The notes beneath the pieces are model-generated. The model was not told the DNA's origin, did no database searches, and saw nothing but the letters and a program-made list of their open reading frames with translations. The position numbers and the translations under genes were made by a program. Source: Pseudomonadota bacterium (GTDB lineage Bacteria; Pseudomonadota; Gammaproteobacteria; Steroidobacterales; Steroidobacteraceae). From it: a stretch of 28,906 nucleotides of DNA. The DNA lies in NCBI GenBank assembly GCA_021850555.1, contig JAJZLX010000416.1, positions 1 to 28,906 on the forward strand. Direction: 5' to 3'. Positions 7,842 to 15,873 of this stretch are shown here, one piece after another (within the stretch, counting starts at the first letter, position 1; every line of letters begins with the position of its first letter).

Positions 7842-9977
7842 TCAAGCCACTGCGGAGGCCGCGCTGGCCGCCGGCAAGGTGATCTTGAAGCGGGTGAAGC
7901 GGCCCGGGTTGGTGCTGACGCCGATCTTGCCGCCAAGACCGTACACCGAGCGCGCCACTAGATCCATGCCGGTGCCGCGCCCGGCATCCATCGAGACGCT
8001 GTCGCGGGTCGAGAAGCCGGGCCGGAAGATGAGCGCCAGCGCGGCCCGGTTGTCGAGCGCCGCGGCCTCCTCTGTGGTGATGACGTTCTTGCGCACCGCC
8101 GCCTCCTTCAAAGCCTCGGGCGAGAGGCCCGCACCGTCGTCCTGGAATACGAACTCGTATCCCGGGTCCAGGCGGCGGAACTCCAGGCGCACCTCGCCGA
8201 TCTCGGGCTTGGCGGCGGTGCGGCGCGTCTCGCACGGCTCTATGCCGTGCACCGCGGCATTGCGCAGCATCTGAATGGCGCAGTCCTTCACGGTGTCGAG
8301 ATAGCCCGCAGGCACCTCGCTGAGACCGGTCAGCGTCAGCCTGAACTGCTTGCCGTGGTCGCTTGCCAGCTTGCCGGCCAGCTGCTCGAGCAATGCGCCA
8401 AGATCGGCGGACGCTCGGCCGGGCCGCGCGGCTTGTGTTTCCTGCGCATCGCCGATTCGCAACTGCGGCAGGCTCGTCGTGCCTGCCCCGGCGGGGCCTT
8501 CCTTGAGCGACACCAGTCGCGCGGTCATCTCCCGGATGCCACGCAGATGTGCCAGCAGCTCATCGAGCTTCAGCACCACGGGCAGGAAGTCGTTGCCCGT
8601 GAGGTCGCTCTTGGCCTTGAGCTCCGCCACCATATCCTCCAGGTGGTGGACCCGCTCGGCGACGCTCATCAGGCTGAGCGCCGAGGCCTCTCCCTTGATC
8701 GAGTGCAGCTCGCGCGAGAGTCCGGCGAGCTTCTTGCGGAACTCGGCATCGGTGCGCGCCGGCTCCTTCATGATGGTGTTGACGTGCTTCAGGCCCGCGG
8801 CGGCGCTGTCGAGGAAGGCGCTCACCTGCAGAGGATCGGCATGCAGCATGCCGATCATCATGTCGAGCTGCGAGTGGGCGTTTTCCTGGGCCTCCTGCAG
8901 CTCTCTGGCGAGCAGCACGCTGGAGGTGATGTCGCCGACGGCGCACAGCACGTGCTTGACACCCTTGGGGCCCATCACGCGATGGAAATCGAACTGCAGA
9001 AAGCGGGCCTCCTTGCCGCCGCGCCCATTGTCCATGCTGACCTCGAGCTGCCCCAGCGGGTTGATGCTCTTCATCAGGTTCTCGCGCGCCCGCTCGCCCC
9101 ACAGGAGCTTGATGTACTTCACCGCAGTGGCCAGCGTGTCTGCGGGCACCTTGTCCCGCAGGAGATCCTCGAAGGCGAGGCCCTTGAAATCGTTGCGGCC
9201 GAACAGGTGCGTCAGGGCCTCCGACCACACCGCGCCGATTCGGTAGTCGGCGTCGAGGAGAAAGAAGCCTTCGCGCACGGTCTTCAGGATGTCGCGGGTC
9301 TGATCCTGGGCCTCACGCGCCGCCCGCTGCTGCCGCGCACGGGAGAGCTGAAGGTAGGCGGCCGCCAGCGCCAGCAACAGAACCGCGAGCACGCCGGCGA
9401 GCAGCAGCGTGCGAAGGCGCGCGGCCGCTGCGGAAGTACGCGCCTGCAGTGCGGCCGAGACGGCGGCCAGCTCGCCGTGCAGGACCGGAGCGCTTTCCTG
9501 CGCGAAGATCCCCGCTTGCCGCACCTCGTCGTAATACCTGTGGCCGCTCGCCGACAGCGAGCTGCCGGTGTCGGTATCGTCATAGGGCTCCCCGGAGAAG
9601 GCGAGCACGGGCGCGAGCACCGGGGTGTAGTTCCGCCACAGACTCTCGGCGTGCCGGACCGCCGCCGGGTCGAGGTTGCGGCGCTCGACCCCGGCCAGAC
9701 GTCTGTTGAAATTGCGCACGGTGCGGGCCAGCTCCCGGTGCACGTGGCCGGTGTACTCCAGGGTGCCCAGCCGTTGGCGCAGGGCCGTGAGCTGCTGGGA
9801 AATGACCGCAGGATAGGTCTGCAGCACGCTGGTTCTCTGCAGCGCCCCCACGCTGGCGCGGATTTGGGTCGCCAGCCGGAACCCGGCGATGAGCACCAGG
9901 ACCATGACCGCCGCGATGGCAGCGGCGGCACCGGCGATGAGGAGTCTGCCGTTTCGATCTGAGCCTGAGAATTGCAT
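7842..9977 (-). CDS. Membrane-bound CheA-type histidine kinase (PAS, HPt, HATPase)
   Basis: 711-aa kinase. TM1 (11-33) and TM2 (188-209) flank a helical periplasmic domain of about 155 residues, faintly like the N-terminal sensor of PilJ-type receptors. A PAS-like domain follows (about 225-345, EGFFLLDADYRIGAVWSEA). An HPt domain (about 370-480) carries SRELHSIKGEA, phospho-acceptor His425. The CheA-type ATPase (about 545-705) has LRNAAVHGIEP (Asn573), FQDDGAGLSPE and DAGRGTGMDLV. There is no recognisable C-terminal CheW-like domain and no HisKA dimerisation helix, so it is not a canonical CheA or an ordinary hybrid kinase. The receiver gene follows by 23 bp and the TonB_C gene precedes by 36 bp. 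Start ATG with AAGG 9 bases upstream. Confidence 0.9.
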   Translation of the reverse strand: MQFSGSDRNGRLLIAGAAAAIAAVMVLVLIAGFRLATQIRASVGALQRTSVLQTYPAVISQQLTALRQRLGTLEYTGHVHRELARTVRNFNRRLAGVERRNLDPAAVRHAESLWRNYTPVLAPVLAFSGEPYDDTDTGSSLSASGHRYYDEVRQAGIFAQESAPVLHGELAAVSAALQARTSAAAARLRTLLLAGVLAVLLLALAAAYLQLSRARQQRAAREAQDQTRDILKTVREGFFLLDADYRIGAVWSEALTHLFGRNDFKGLAFEDLLRDKVPADTLATAVKYIKLLWGERARENLMKSINPLGQLEVSMDNGRGGKEARFLQFDFHRVMGPKGVKHVLCAVGDITSSVLLARELQEAQENAHSQLDMMIGMLHADPLQVSAFLDSAAAGLKHVNTIMKEPARTDAEFRKKLAGLSRELHSIKGEASALSLMSVAERVHHLEDMVAELKAKSDLTGNDFLPVVLKLDELLAHLRGIREMTARLVSLKEGPAGAGTTSLPQLRIGDAQETQAARPGRASADLGALLEQLAGKLASDHGKQFRLTLTGLSEVPAGYLDTVKDCAIQMLRNAAVHGIEPCETRRTAAKPEIGEVRLEFRRLDPGYEFVFQDDGAGLSPEALKEAAVRKNVITTEEAAALDNRAALALIFRPGFSTRDSVSMDAGRGTGMDLVARSVYGLGGKIGVSTNPGRFTRFKITLPAASAASAVA

Positions 9978-10013
9978 GACAAGCCTTGCCCTGGTGTTGC
10001 CTTGGGTTCCGGA

Positions 10014-12089
10014 CTAGTTCGGCAGCACGAACCGGATGAGAGTGCGGACCGGTACCTCGACCGGGCGGCCGCGGAATCTCACCGGCCGGTAGCGCCATGC
10101 GCGGATCGCAGAGAGAGTGGCGCGGTTGAATACTCCGGCGGGCCGCGCCGAAATCACGTGCACGTCCCGCGGAATGCCCTTCTTGTCGACGACATATTGC
10201 ACGGTGACCTGCCCCGCGATTCGGTCTTCAAGCGCATGCTCGGGGTACGAAGGTGGCACATAGCGTGTTCGAACGAGCTTGTCGGCGAGCTGCTCGAGGT
10301 CGGCGGCGGTGGGCTCCTGCGCCCGCCGCAGCGAGGCGGTGATCGTACCCATCGCCGAACGGATCGCGGCCGCGCCGGCGCCCCAAAAGCGGGCCTCGGA
10401 CACATCGGCCTGCGCCGCGGCGCCTTTGCCGGCCGCAGCCTCGGTCTCGGCGCGGCCCAGGAGCTTCCCGGCGAGCTCGCCCCGCGCCTGCCGCTCGGCC
10501 GCGAGGGCGGCACCCCTCGGATGGGTCTGCTCTAGGGCTGTCAGGTAATACGCCGCGCTGTCCCCGTGCGGCCGGGTGAGCGCACCGCTGCCGAGGCGCT
10601 CGCGTGCGAGCGCCAGCAGCCGGGTCGCCCTGGCCTGGGCCGCCTGAGTGCGCGCCGCGACAAGGCCCTGCTCGAACGCATCGATGTCGCCCGGAGATGC
10701 GCCGATGGATCGGGCTTCATTCAGCCAGCTGGCTTCCTCGGTGGTGTTGCCGGCGAGCGCATCCTGGCCGGCTTTCGCGAGCAGGGCCTTGACCAAGGCT
10801 CGCCCGGCGCGCCGTGTGCCCGCCGCCGTGGGCGCCGCGGCGCGCAGCTGCGCAAGCTCCGCCAGCGCGCCGGTCGGGCCGTTGAAATCATCGGCGCCGA
10901 TATCCCCGGTGATCGCCGCGGCGAGGCTTCGGACCTTGCGGTGTTGTTTCATCTGCGACAGCTGCGCCCGCCAGGTGCGCAGCTGCGCGGCCGGGATGCC
11001 CGCCTGGGCGGCCTGAGCCAACAGGGACGCCGCCCGGCCGGGATGCCCGCTCGCGACCGCCTGGGAGATCTCGGCCGCGTAGAGCCGGCGTTGGAATGAT
11101 GCGATGTGCGGATCGGTCGGCTCGGCCACCTTCAGGGTGGCGAGCGCCAGAGCCGCCTGAGGGTATTGCGCGCGGCTCATCGTGTCATCGAAGCGTGAGG
11201 CCAGCACGTTGCCGACCCGCTGCAGACCGTTGCGGGCTTCGCCGTTGGTCGGGTCGACGGCCAGCACGGAGCGGTAATAGACCAGGGCGTTGGCGCCCCT
11301 GGGCGTGGTGAAATGCCTTTCGAACATCGCGCGGCTGGCTTTGTCCAGAAGAACGTCGACGCGCCCCCGCACGATCGAGGTGTCCACCACCGGCTGCGCA
11401 AGTGAGGCTGCGTGCCGGATGGTCGCATGGGACCCGCCGATGCGGCCCCGGGCGCTCGCCGGCGCCGGTGTCCCGCCGCGCAGCAGGTACCAGCCGGCAC
11501 CCGCTGCAAGCGCCACGAGGCCCGCACCCATGCCCGCCCAGAGCATTGGGCGCCGCGCCGGCGGCTCTTGCGGATCCGTCGCCGATCTCCCTGTCATGTC
11601 AGAAGTTGCATCTCGGGCCGCAGACTGCCGGCCCGGAGCGCTGCGGCCGGCCTGGGCCAGCGCCGCTTCGAGCACCGCCGCGGTTTTGTCCGCTTCCAGC
11701 GGGACGGGCAGGACGGCAAACACCCTGGTGCCCTTCAGCGCGGCGGCGGTCTCCTGCTCCGACTGAGCTTCGGTGAACACCAGGATGAGGGCCTCGGGGG
11801 TCTGCTGCGACGCCCGTGCCACATTGCCGCGCACGTCGCCGGTGTCACGGGTGTCGATCGCCAACACCTGACTGCCTCGCGCCTCGCCCAGACGCTCGAG
11901 CGCCGCCTCGATGGAGTCGGCCGGATGCACGCTCGCCCGTCCGCCGAGCAACTCGCCGAGCTCGAGCAGGAAGTCATCGCGTCCGGTGAGCGCGGCAAGA
12001 TCGGCCGGATGTTGGGCGAAGGACGGTGAGCCCGGGCTTGCGGGCGCGCCGGCGAGGTCTGCAGGGGCTTTGGATGCTGGATGGGCCAC
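10014..12089 (-). CDS. TonB-family protein with N-terminal receiver-like domain, one TM segment and TPR-like periplasmic region
   Basis: 691-aa protein. Residues about 30-145 follow the alternating pattern of a receiver domain: VLAIDTRD (Asp79 at the phospho-site position), ALILVFTEA, then RVFAVLPVPLEADK where the conserved switch Lys is replaced by Val129. One TM helix follows (about 182-203). The long Ala-rich helical region (about 230-590) looks like degenerate TPRs. The C-terminal 90 residues are a TonB_C domain (RYVPPSYPEHA, GQVTVQYVVDKKG, NRATLSAIRAWRYRP). The GTG start has GGAG 7 bases upstream. It is first in the operon with the CheA-type kinase. The TonB_C end suggests contact with outer-membrane receptors or envelope scaffolding; the receiver-like part is inferred from pattern only. 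Confidence 0.82.
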   Translation of the reverse strand: MAHPASKAPADLAGAPASPGSPSFAQHPADLAALTGRDDFLLELGELLGGRASVHPADSIEAALERLGEARGSQVLAIDTRDTGDVRGNVARASQQTPEALILVFTEAQSEQETAAALKGTRVFAVLPVPLEADKTAAVLEAALAQAGRSAPGRQSAARDATSDMTGRSATDPQEPPARRPMLWAGMGAGLVALAAGAGWYLLRGGTPAPASARGRIGGSHATIRHAASLAQPVVDTSIVRGRVDVLLDKASRAMFERHFTTPRGANALVYYRSVLAVDPTNGEARNGLQRVGNVLASRFDDTMSRAQYPQAALALATLKVAEPTDPHIASFQRRLYAAEISQAVASGHPGRAASLLAQAAQAGIPAAQLRTWRAQLSQMKQHRKVRSLAAAITGDIGADDFNGPTGALAELAQLRAAAPTAAGTRRAGRALVKALLAKAGQDALAGNTTEEASWLNEARSIGASPGDIDAFEQGLVAARTQAAQARATRLLALARERLGSGALTRPHGDSAAYYLTALEQTHPRGAALAAERQARGELAGKLLGRAETEAAAGKGAAAQADVSEARFWGAGAAAIRSAMGTITASLRRAQEPTAADLEQLADKLVRTRYVPPSYPEHALEDRIAGQVTVQYVVDKKGIPRDVHVISARPAGVFNRATLSAIRAWRYRPVRFRGRPVEVPVRTLIRFVLPN

Positions 12090-12720
12090 AACCGGTCTCC
12101 ATGTTCTTCTCAGACGCGCTCGCGCGCTTACGGCCTGCAGCGTACCTATCGCCGGTACCCTCCCGCTGCGGGCATGTCATTGGCACAGTGCGTTTTTTTT
12201 AGCAGGCCGTGGTCGTGGCGCGCAGTGTCGCCGTTCACATTTCGAGCGGAGCGCGGGGCCGGTGCGCCGGAACCGGAAGCGGTGCTCACTTTCGACAAGC
12301 GGCACTGGCGCGAATCCTGCAGAGCTTATCTCAAAGCGATGTCCGGGGCTAATCTCGACTTCCGGGGCTGCGAGGCAGATGATCGCAAGCAGTGTGGAGG
12401 TGAGCTGCGCCGGCGGCGGGCCCCTGGCCGGGACGGCGCGGGCGCCAGGGGCGGCTACTCGAGGGACGGAAGGCGAGACCCGGCATACGCGTCGATGGTG
12501 CCCGGTGCACCATCGGTGTGCAGCCGGGCCGGCAAGCGGACAAGGCGGTGCATCGCAGCCGCACCGGAACGATTCCTCACGGCGGTCGTCTTAACATAGA
12601 GCAGGGCAGCGGGATCGGGAGTTGGGCAGCCGTGACGCCGTGCGAGGCGTTGGATCCGATCGTAAGGCGAGGGCACCAGGCGCGATCCTCACTGCCGTTC
12701 TGAAACGGGAGGTATGGGCC
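12090..12720. other. Noncoding divergent region between the signalling operon and prkA
   Basis: 631 bp separating two divergent operons, so it should hold both promoters. Open frames here have no protein-like composition or recognisable motif. Visible items are GGAG at 12097-12100 (minus strand, ribosome site of the TonB_C gene), an isolated T8 tract at 12193-12200, the inverted repeat at 12493-12515, an A/T-rich TTAACATAGA at 12591-12600 that could belong to a -10 region, and GGGAGG at 12707-12712 (prkA ribosome site). I could not place a convincing -35/-10 pair for either operon. The YeaG/YeaH genes are RpoS-dependent in E. coli, so a stationary-phase promoter may be expected here. Confidence 0.5.
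12493..12515. repeat. Perfect 9-bp inverted repeat upstream of prkA
   Basis: CGATGGTGC at 12493-12501 and its exact complement GCACCATCG at 12507-12515 are separated by CCGGT. G-U pairs would extend it as RNA. It sits about 205 bp before the prkA start with no T-run after it. It could be a dimeric regulator operator or a leader hairpin; no known operator was recognised. Confidence 0.5.
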
Positions 12721-14694
12721 ATGCGATCACTTGCCACTGATCCCGGGGGGCGCTCGGGTACATTCATCGACCATTCAGCTTTCATCGAATCCTTGAGCTC
12801 TTTCAGCCGCTTGCATCGCGCGCAACGCTGGGAAGGGACTTTCGGAGAGTTCCTGGCCGCTGTCCTGCCGACCAATCCGTCGGCTCTGGCGCGCAGCAGT
12901 CACGAGTACATCTGGGACATGCTGCGCTGGCACGGACAGCTCACCCGCAGCGAGGCGAGCGAGAGCGAGCGCGCCCGCGAGTTGTTCAAGCGTGAGCTGT
13001 TCGGCATCGACGAGCCGCTCTCCAGAGTGGTCGAGTACTTCAAGGCGGCCGCGGGCGGCTCTGATGTCGGGCGCCGGCTGCTTCTGCTCCTGGGACCGCC
13101 TTCGGGCGGCAAGTCGACCCTCGCCATTCTGCTCAAGCGCGGCATGGAGGAGTACAGCCGCACGGAGGCAGGCGCGCTCTACGCTATCAAGGGCTCGCCG
13201 CTGCACGAGAATCCGCTGAACCTCGTTCCGGCGAGCCTGCGGGCCGAGTTCCGCGAGCGCTATGGCGTGGCCATTCAGGGCGAACTGTCTCCCTGGGCCC
13301 GCGACTACGTCGAGCGGGAGTTCGAAGGGGACTTCGTGAGCGTGCCGGTCGAGCGCATCTTTCTCTCGGAGGCTTCGCGATTCGGCATCGGCACTTATGC
13401 GCCGCACGATCCGACGACGGCTGACATCGCGGACCTGGTCGGCTCCGTCGACCTCGCCAAAGTCGCCCAGATCGGCGATGAGGGAGATCCGCGCGCCTGG
13501 TCGTGGTCCGGGGCGGTGTACTCGGCGAGCCGCGGCCTGCTGGAGATGATCGAGATCCTCAAGGTGAAGCGGGAGTTCCTGTACCTCCTGCTCACCCTGA
13601 CACAGGAGAAGAACGTCAAGGTTTCGCGCTTTCCCCTCATTCACCTCGACGAGACGGTGCTTGCGCATACCAACCTCGCCGAATTCCACAAATTCCTCCA
13701 GGAAAAGGAGAACGAGGCGCTGCTCGACCGCATGGTGATCATCAAGGTGCCCTATGCGCTTTCGTACAAGGATGAGTCGCGCATCTACCAGAAGCTCGTC
13801 TCGGGCGCTCCCGCCTTCCGCAACGTGCATCTCGACCCGCACGTGCTCAACCTGTCGGCGGTGTTCGCGATCCTGACGCGCCTCACCAAGCCCGAGCGCG
13901 AAGGGCTGGACCTGGCGAAGAAGCTGCGCCTGTACTCCGGCGAGGCCATCGAGGGAGTGCCCGAGACCGAGGCGGTGCGCCTGCGCTCGGAGTCCCCGGA
14001 AGAGGGCATGACCGGGGTGAGTCCGCGGTTCGTGATCAACGCGATTTCCACCGCCATCACCCGCGGCACCACTCACAGCCTCACCAGCATGGAACTGCTG
14101 CTGGCGCTGAAGGATGCCATCGAGAGCGACGCGCGCATGGAAGCGAAGCAGAAGAAGGCCTGGATCGATCACCTGGTCACCGCGCGCAAGGAGTTCTACA
14201 ACCGCTGGGTCAAGGAGGATGTGCACCGTGCCATGTTTGCCTCGTTCGAGGAGGAGGCACAGCAGCTGCTCGAGAAATACCTCGACGAGGTCGAGGCCTC
14301 GCTCGATCACCGGCAGGTCACCGACCCGATCACCGGGGAAGCGCGACCCGCCGACGAGCGCTTCCTGCGCTCGGTCGAGGAGAAGATCAAGGTGTCGGAT
14401 TCCGGCAAGCTGTCTTTCCGTCAGGAGGTGGTGCGCAAGGCGATGGTCGCGTTCAAGGCGGGGGAGAAGTTCAAGCTTGCGAGTCACGCACGCATGCGCG
14501 AGGCCATCGAGCAATATCTGTTCGAGGAGCGGCGCGACGTGCTGAGGCTGGTCACCTCCGCCGCCCGGCCGGATGAGGACGCGCGGCAGAAGATCTCCGT
14601 CGTGCAGCAACGCCTGATCAACGAATACGGCTATGACGAGTATAGTGCGAAGGAAGCCCTGAGTTACGTCACGACATTGCTCGCGCAGGAGTGA
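12721..14694 (+). CDS. prkA: PrkA/YeaG family serine protein kinase (AAA+ type)
   Basis: 657-aa PrkA homologue (E. coli YeaG is about 644 aa). The N-terminal AAA-type ATPase region has Walker A GPPSGGKS (125-132); the C-terminal part is the PrkA kinase-like domain. Family sequence is continuous, e.g. YAIKGSPLHENPLNLVP, EASRFGIGTYAPHDPTTADI and LIHLDETVLAHTNLAEFHKF. In enterobacteria the protein acts in adaptation to sustained nitrogen starvation and stationary phase, working with YeaH. The ATG at 12721 was chosen because GGGAGG lies 8 bases upstream and the family's N-terminus starts here; the frame extends to 12622 with no support. yeaH follows after 9 bp. Confidence 0.95.
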   Translation: MRSLATDPGGRSGTFIDHSAFIESLSSFSRLHRAQRWEGTFGEFLAAVLPTNPSALARSSHEYIWDMLRWHGQLTRSEASESERARELFKRELFGIDEPLSRVVEYFKAAAGGSDVGRRLLLLLGPPSGGKSTLAILLKRGMEEYSRTEAGALYAIKGSPLHENPLNLVPASLRAEFRERYGVAIQGELSPWARDYVEREFEGDFVSVPVERIFLSEASRFGIGTYAPHDPTTADIADLVGSVDLAKVAQIGDEGDPRAWSWSGAVYSASRGLLEMIEILKVKREFLYLLLTLTQEKNVKVSRFPLIHLDETVLAHTNLAEFHKFLQEKENEALLDRMVIIKVPYALSYKDESRIYQKLVSGAPAFRNVHLDPHVLNLSAVFAILTRLTKPEREGLDLAKKLRLYSGEAIEGVPETEAVRLRSESPEEGMTGVSPRFVINAISTAITRGTTHSLTSMELLLALKDAIESDARMEAKQKKAWIDHLVTARKEFYNRWVKEDVHRAMFASFEEEAQQLLEKYLDEVEASLDHRQVTDPITGEARPADERFLRSVEEKIKVSDSGKLSFRQEVVRKAMVAFKAGEKFKLASHARMREAIEQYLFEERRDVLRLVTSAARPDEDARQKISVVQQRLINEYGYDEYSAKEALSYVTTLLAQE

Positions 14695-14703
14695 CGGCCG
14701 ACC

Positions 14704-15873
14704 ATGAATACGCCTACCGATACCCATCAGCCGCTCGATGCCGCCCGATGGTATGACCTGTTCTCCCGCGGCGCGCGCGATTGGCTGCGCCACGACGAAA
14801 AGGTGCGGGAGTCCGTGCGCAAGCACCTGCCGCAGATCGTCGCGGGCGGCGATCTGATCACCGGTGAGGCGCGCACAGTGCGTGTGCCGATGAAAATGCT
14901 CGAGCACTATCACTTCCGTCTGCGCAGGCCCGAGGAAAGCCAGGGCGCAGGCCAGGGTAAGGTGAAGCCCGGCGATGTGTTCACAGATCCGGCGCAGGCC
15001 GGCGGCTCCGGTGAGAAGGGGCCCGGCGGCCGGGAAGAGGGCGAGGTGCAGCTGCTGCTCGAGCTGAAGATCGACGACATCGTGGACTGGCTGTGGGAGG
15101 AGATGCAGCTGCCCAACCTCAAGGCCCGGGCCGGCCCTTCAGAGGAATCCGAATGGGTGCGCGAGGGGTGGGACCGGCGTGGCGCCCGCTCAAGGCTGGA
15201 CCGGCGCCGCTCGTTCAAAGAGCTGGTGAAGCGGCGTGGCGCTCCGGGAGCGATCCCGACCTTCACCGACGAGGACCTGCGCTATCGGCAGCTCGCGCGC
15301 CGCCGACAGCCGGCGATGCGTGCCGCGGTGTTCTTCCTTCTCGATGTTTCCGGCAGCATGTCGGACCGGGACCGCAAGCTTGCCAAGACATTCTTCTTCT
15401 GGGCGGTGCAGGGTTTGCGGCGGGAATACCGCTCGCTCGAGACCGTGTTCGTCGCCCATACCACCGAGGCCTGGGAGTTCTCGGAGCCGGAGTTCTTCCA
15501 GGTCAGCGGCTCGGGCGGTACCGTGGCCTCAATCGGGTTCGGCAAGGTGCAGGAGATCATCCACGAGCGCTACAACCCCGGGACCTGTAACATCTATCTG
15601 TTCTATGCCTCCGACGGCGACAACTCGGTGGGCGATTCCGCGCAGGCCCGCGAGGGTCTTGCCGCCATCGCCGCCGATGCCTGTTTTACCGGTTACGTGG
15701 AGGTGTCCTCCGGCCTCTCGCGCCAGCTCGACACCGAGACCGGAAGGCTGTTCGCGGAGCTCGCGACAGCCGGTGGAGCGACAGGCAGCTACGCGCTCAA
15801 CGATTTCGAGGACGTCTGGGGTGCCGTGCGGCATTTCTTCTCGGCGGAAGGCCGCGCCGCGGAGGGAGCATGA
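14704..15873 (+). CDS. yeaH: YeaH-like protein (DUF444, von Willebrand A-like)
   Basis: 389-aa DUF444 protein, cytoplasmic partner of PrkA in the conserved YeaG-YeaH-YcgB module; biochemical role unknown. The C-terminal half is vWA-like with the metal-site DxSxS pattern in FFLLDVSGSMSDRD (Asp214, Ser216, Ser218). Residues about 75-115 are a Gly/Lys/Glu-rich flexible linker (GAGQGKVKPGD, GSGEKGPGGREEGE), typical of the family. The family segment FTDEDLRYRQLARRRQP precedes the vWA part. The gene lies 9 bp after prkA, and its last four bases overlap the spoVR start (ATGA), consistent with one coupled operon. Confidence 0.94.
   Translation: MNTPTDTHQPLDAARWYDLFSRGARDWLRHDEKVRESVRKHLPQIVAGGDLITGEARTVRVPMKMLEHYHFRLRRPEESQGAGQGKVKPGDVFTDPAQAGGSGEKGPGGREEGEVQLLLELKIDDIVDWLWEEMQLPNLKARAGPSEESEWVREGWDRRGARSRLDRRRSFKELVKRRGAPGAIPTFTDEDLRYRQLARRRQPAMRAAVFFLLDVSGSMSDRDRKLAKTFFFWAVQGLRREYRSLETVFVAHTTEAWEFSEPEFFQVSGSGGTVASIGFGKVQEIIHERYNPGTCNIYLFYASDGDNSVGDSAQAREGLAAIAADACFTGYVEVSSGLSRQLDTETGRLFAELATAGGATGSYALNDFEDVWGAVRHFFSAEGRAAEGA

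Noticed and set aside
8247..9962. 571-aa plus-strand frame opposite the CheA-type kinase
   Set aside because: Antisense to a gene with clear HPt and ATPase motifs; composition is typical of a shadow frame.
12181..12196. TGGCACAGTGCGTTTT considered as a sigma54 promoter
   Set aside because: The GC dinucleotide is not at the required spacing from the TGG element.
12193..12200. T8 tract considered as a rho-independent terminator
   Set aside because: No stable hairpin directly precedes it on the plus strand, and no gene on the plus strand ends nearby.
12081..12599. 172-aa plus-strand frame in the prkA upstream region
   Set aside because: Starts inside the TonB_C gene on the other strand, has no ribosome site, and shows Arg/Gly-rich composition with no motif, so it is treated as noncoding.
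12775..14913. 712-aa minus-strand frame opposite prkA
   Set aside because: prkA on the plus strand matches its family along the full length; the mirror frame has no recognisable motif.
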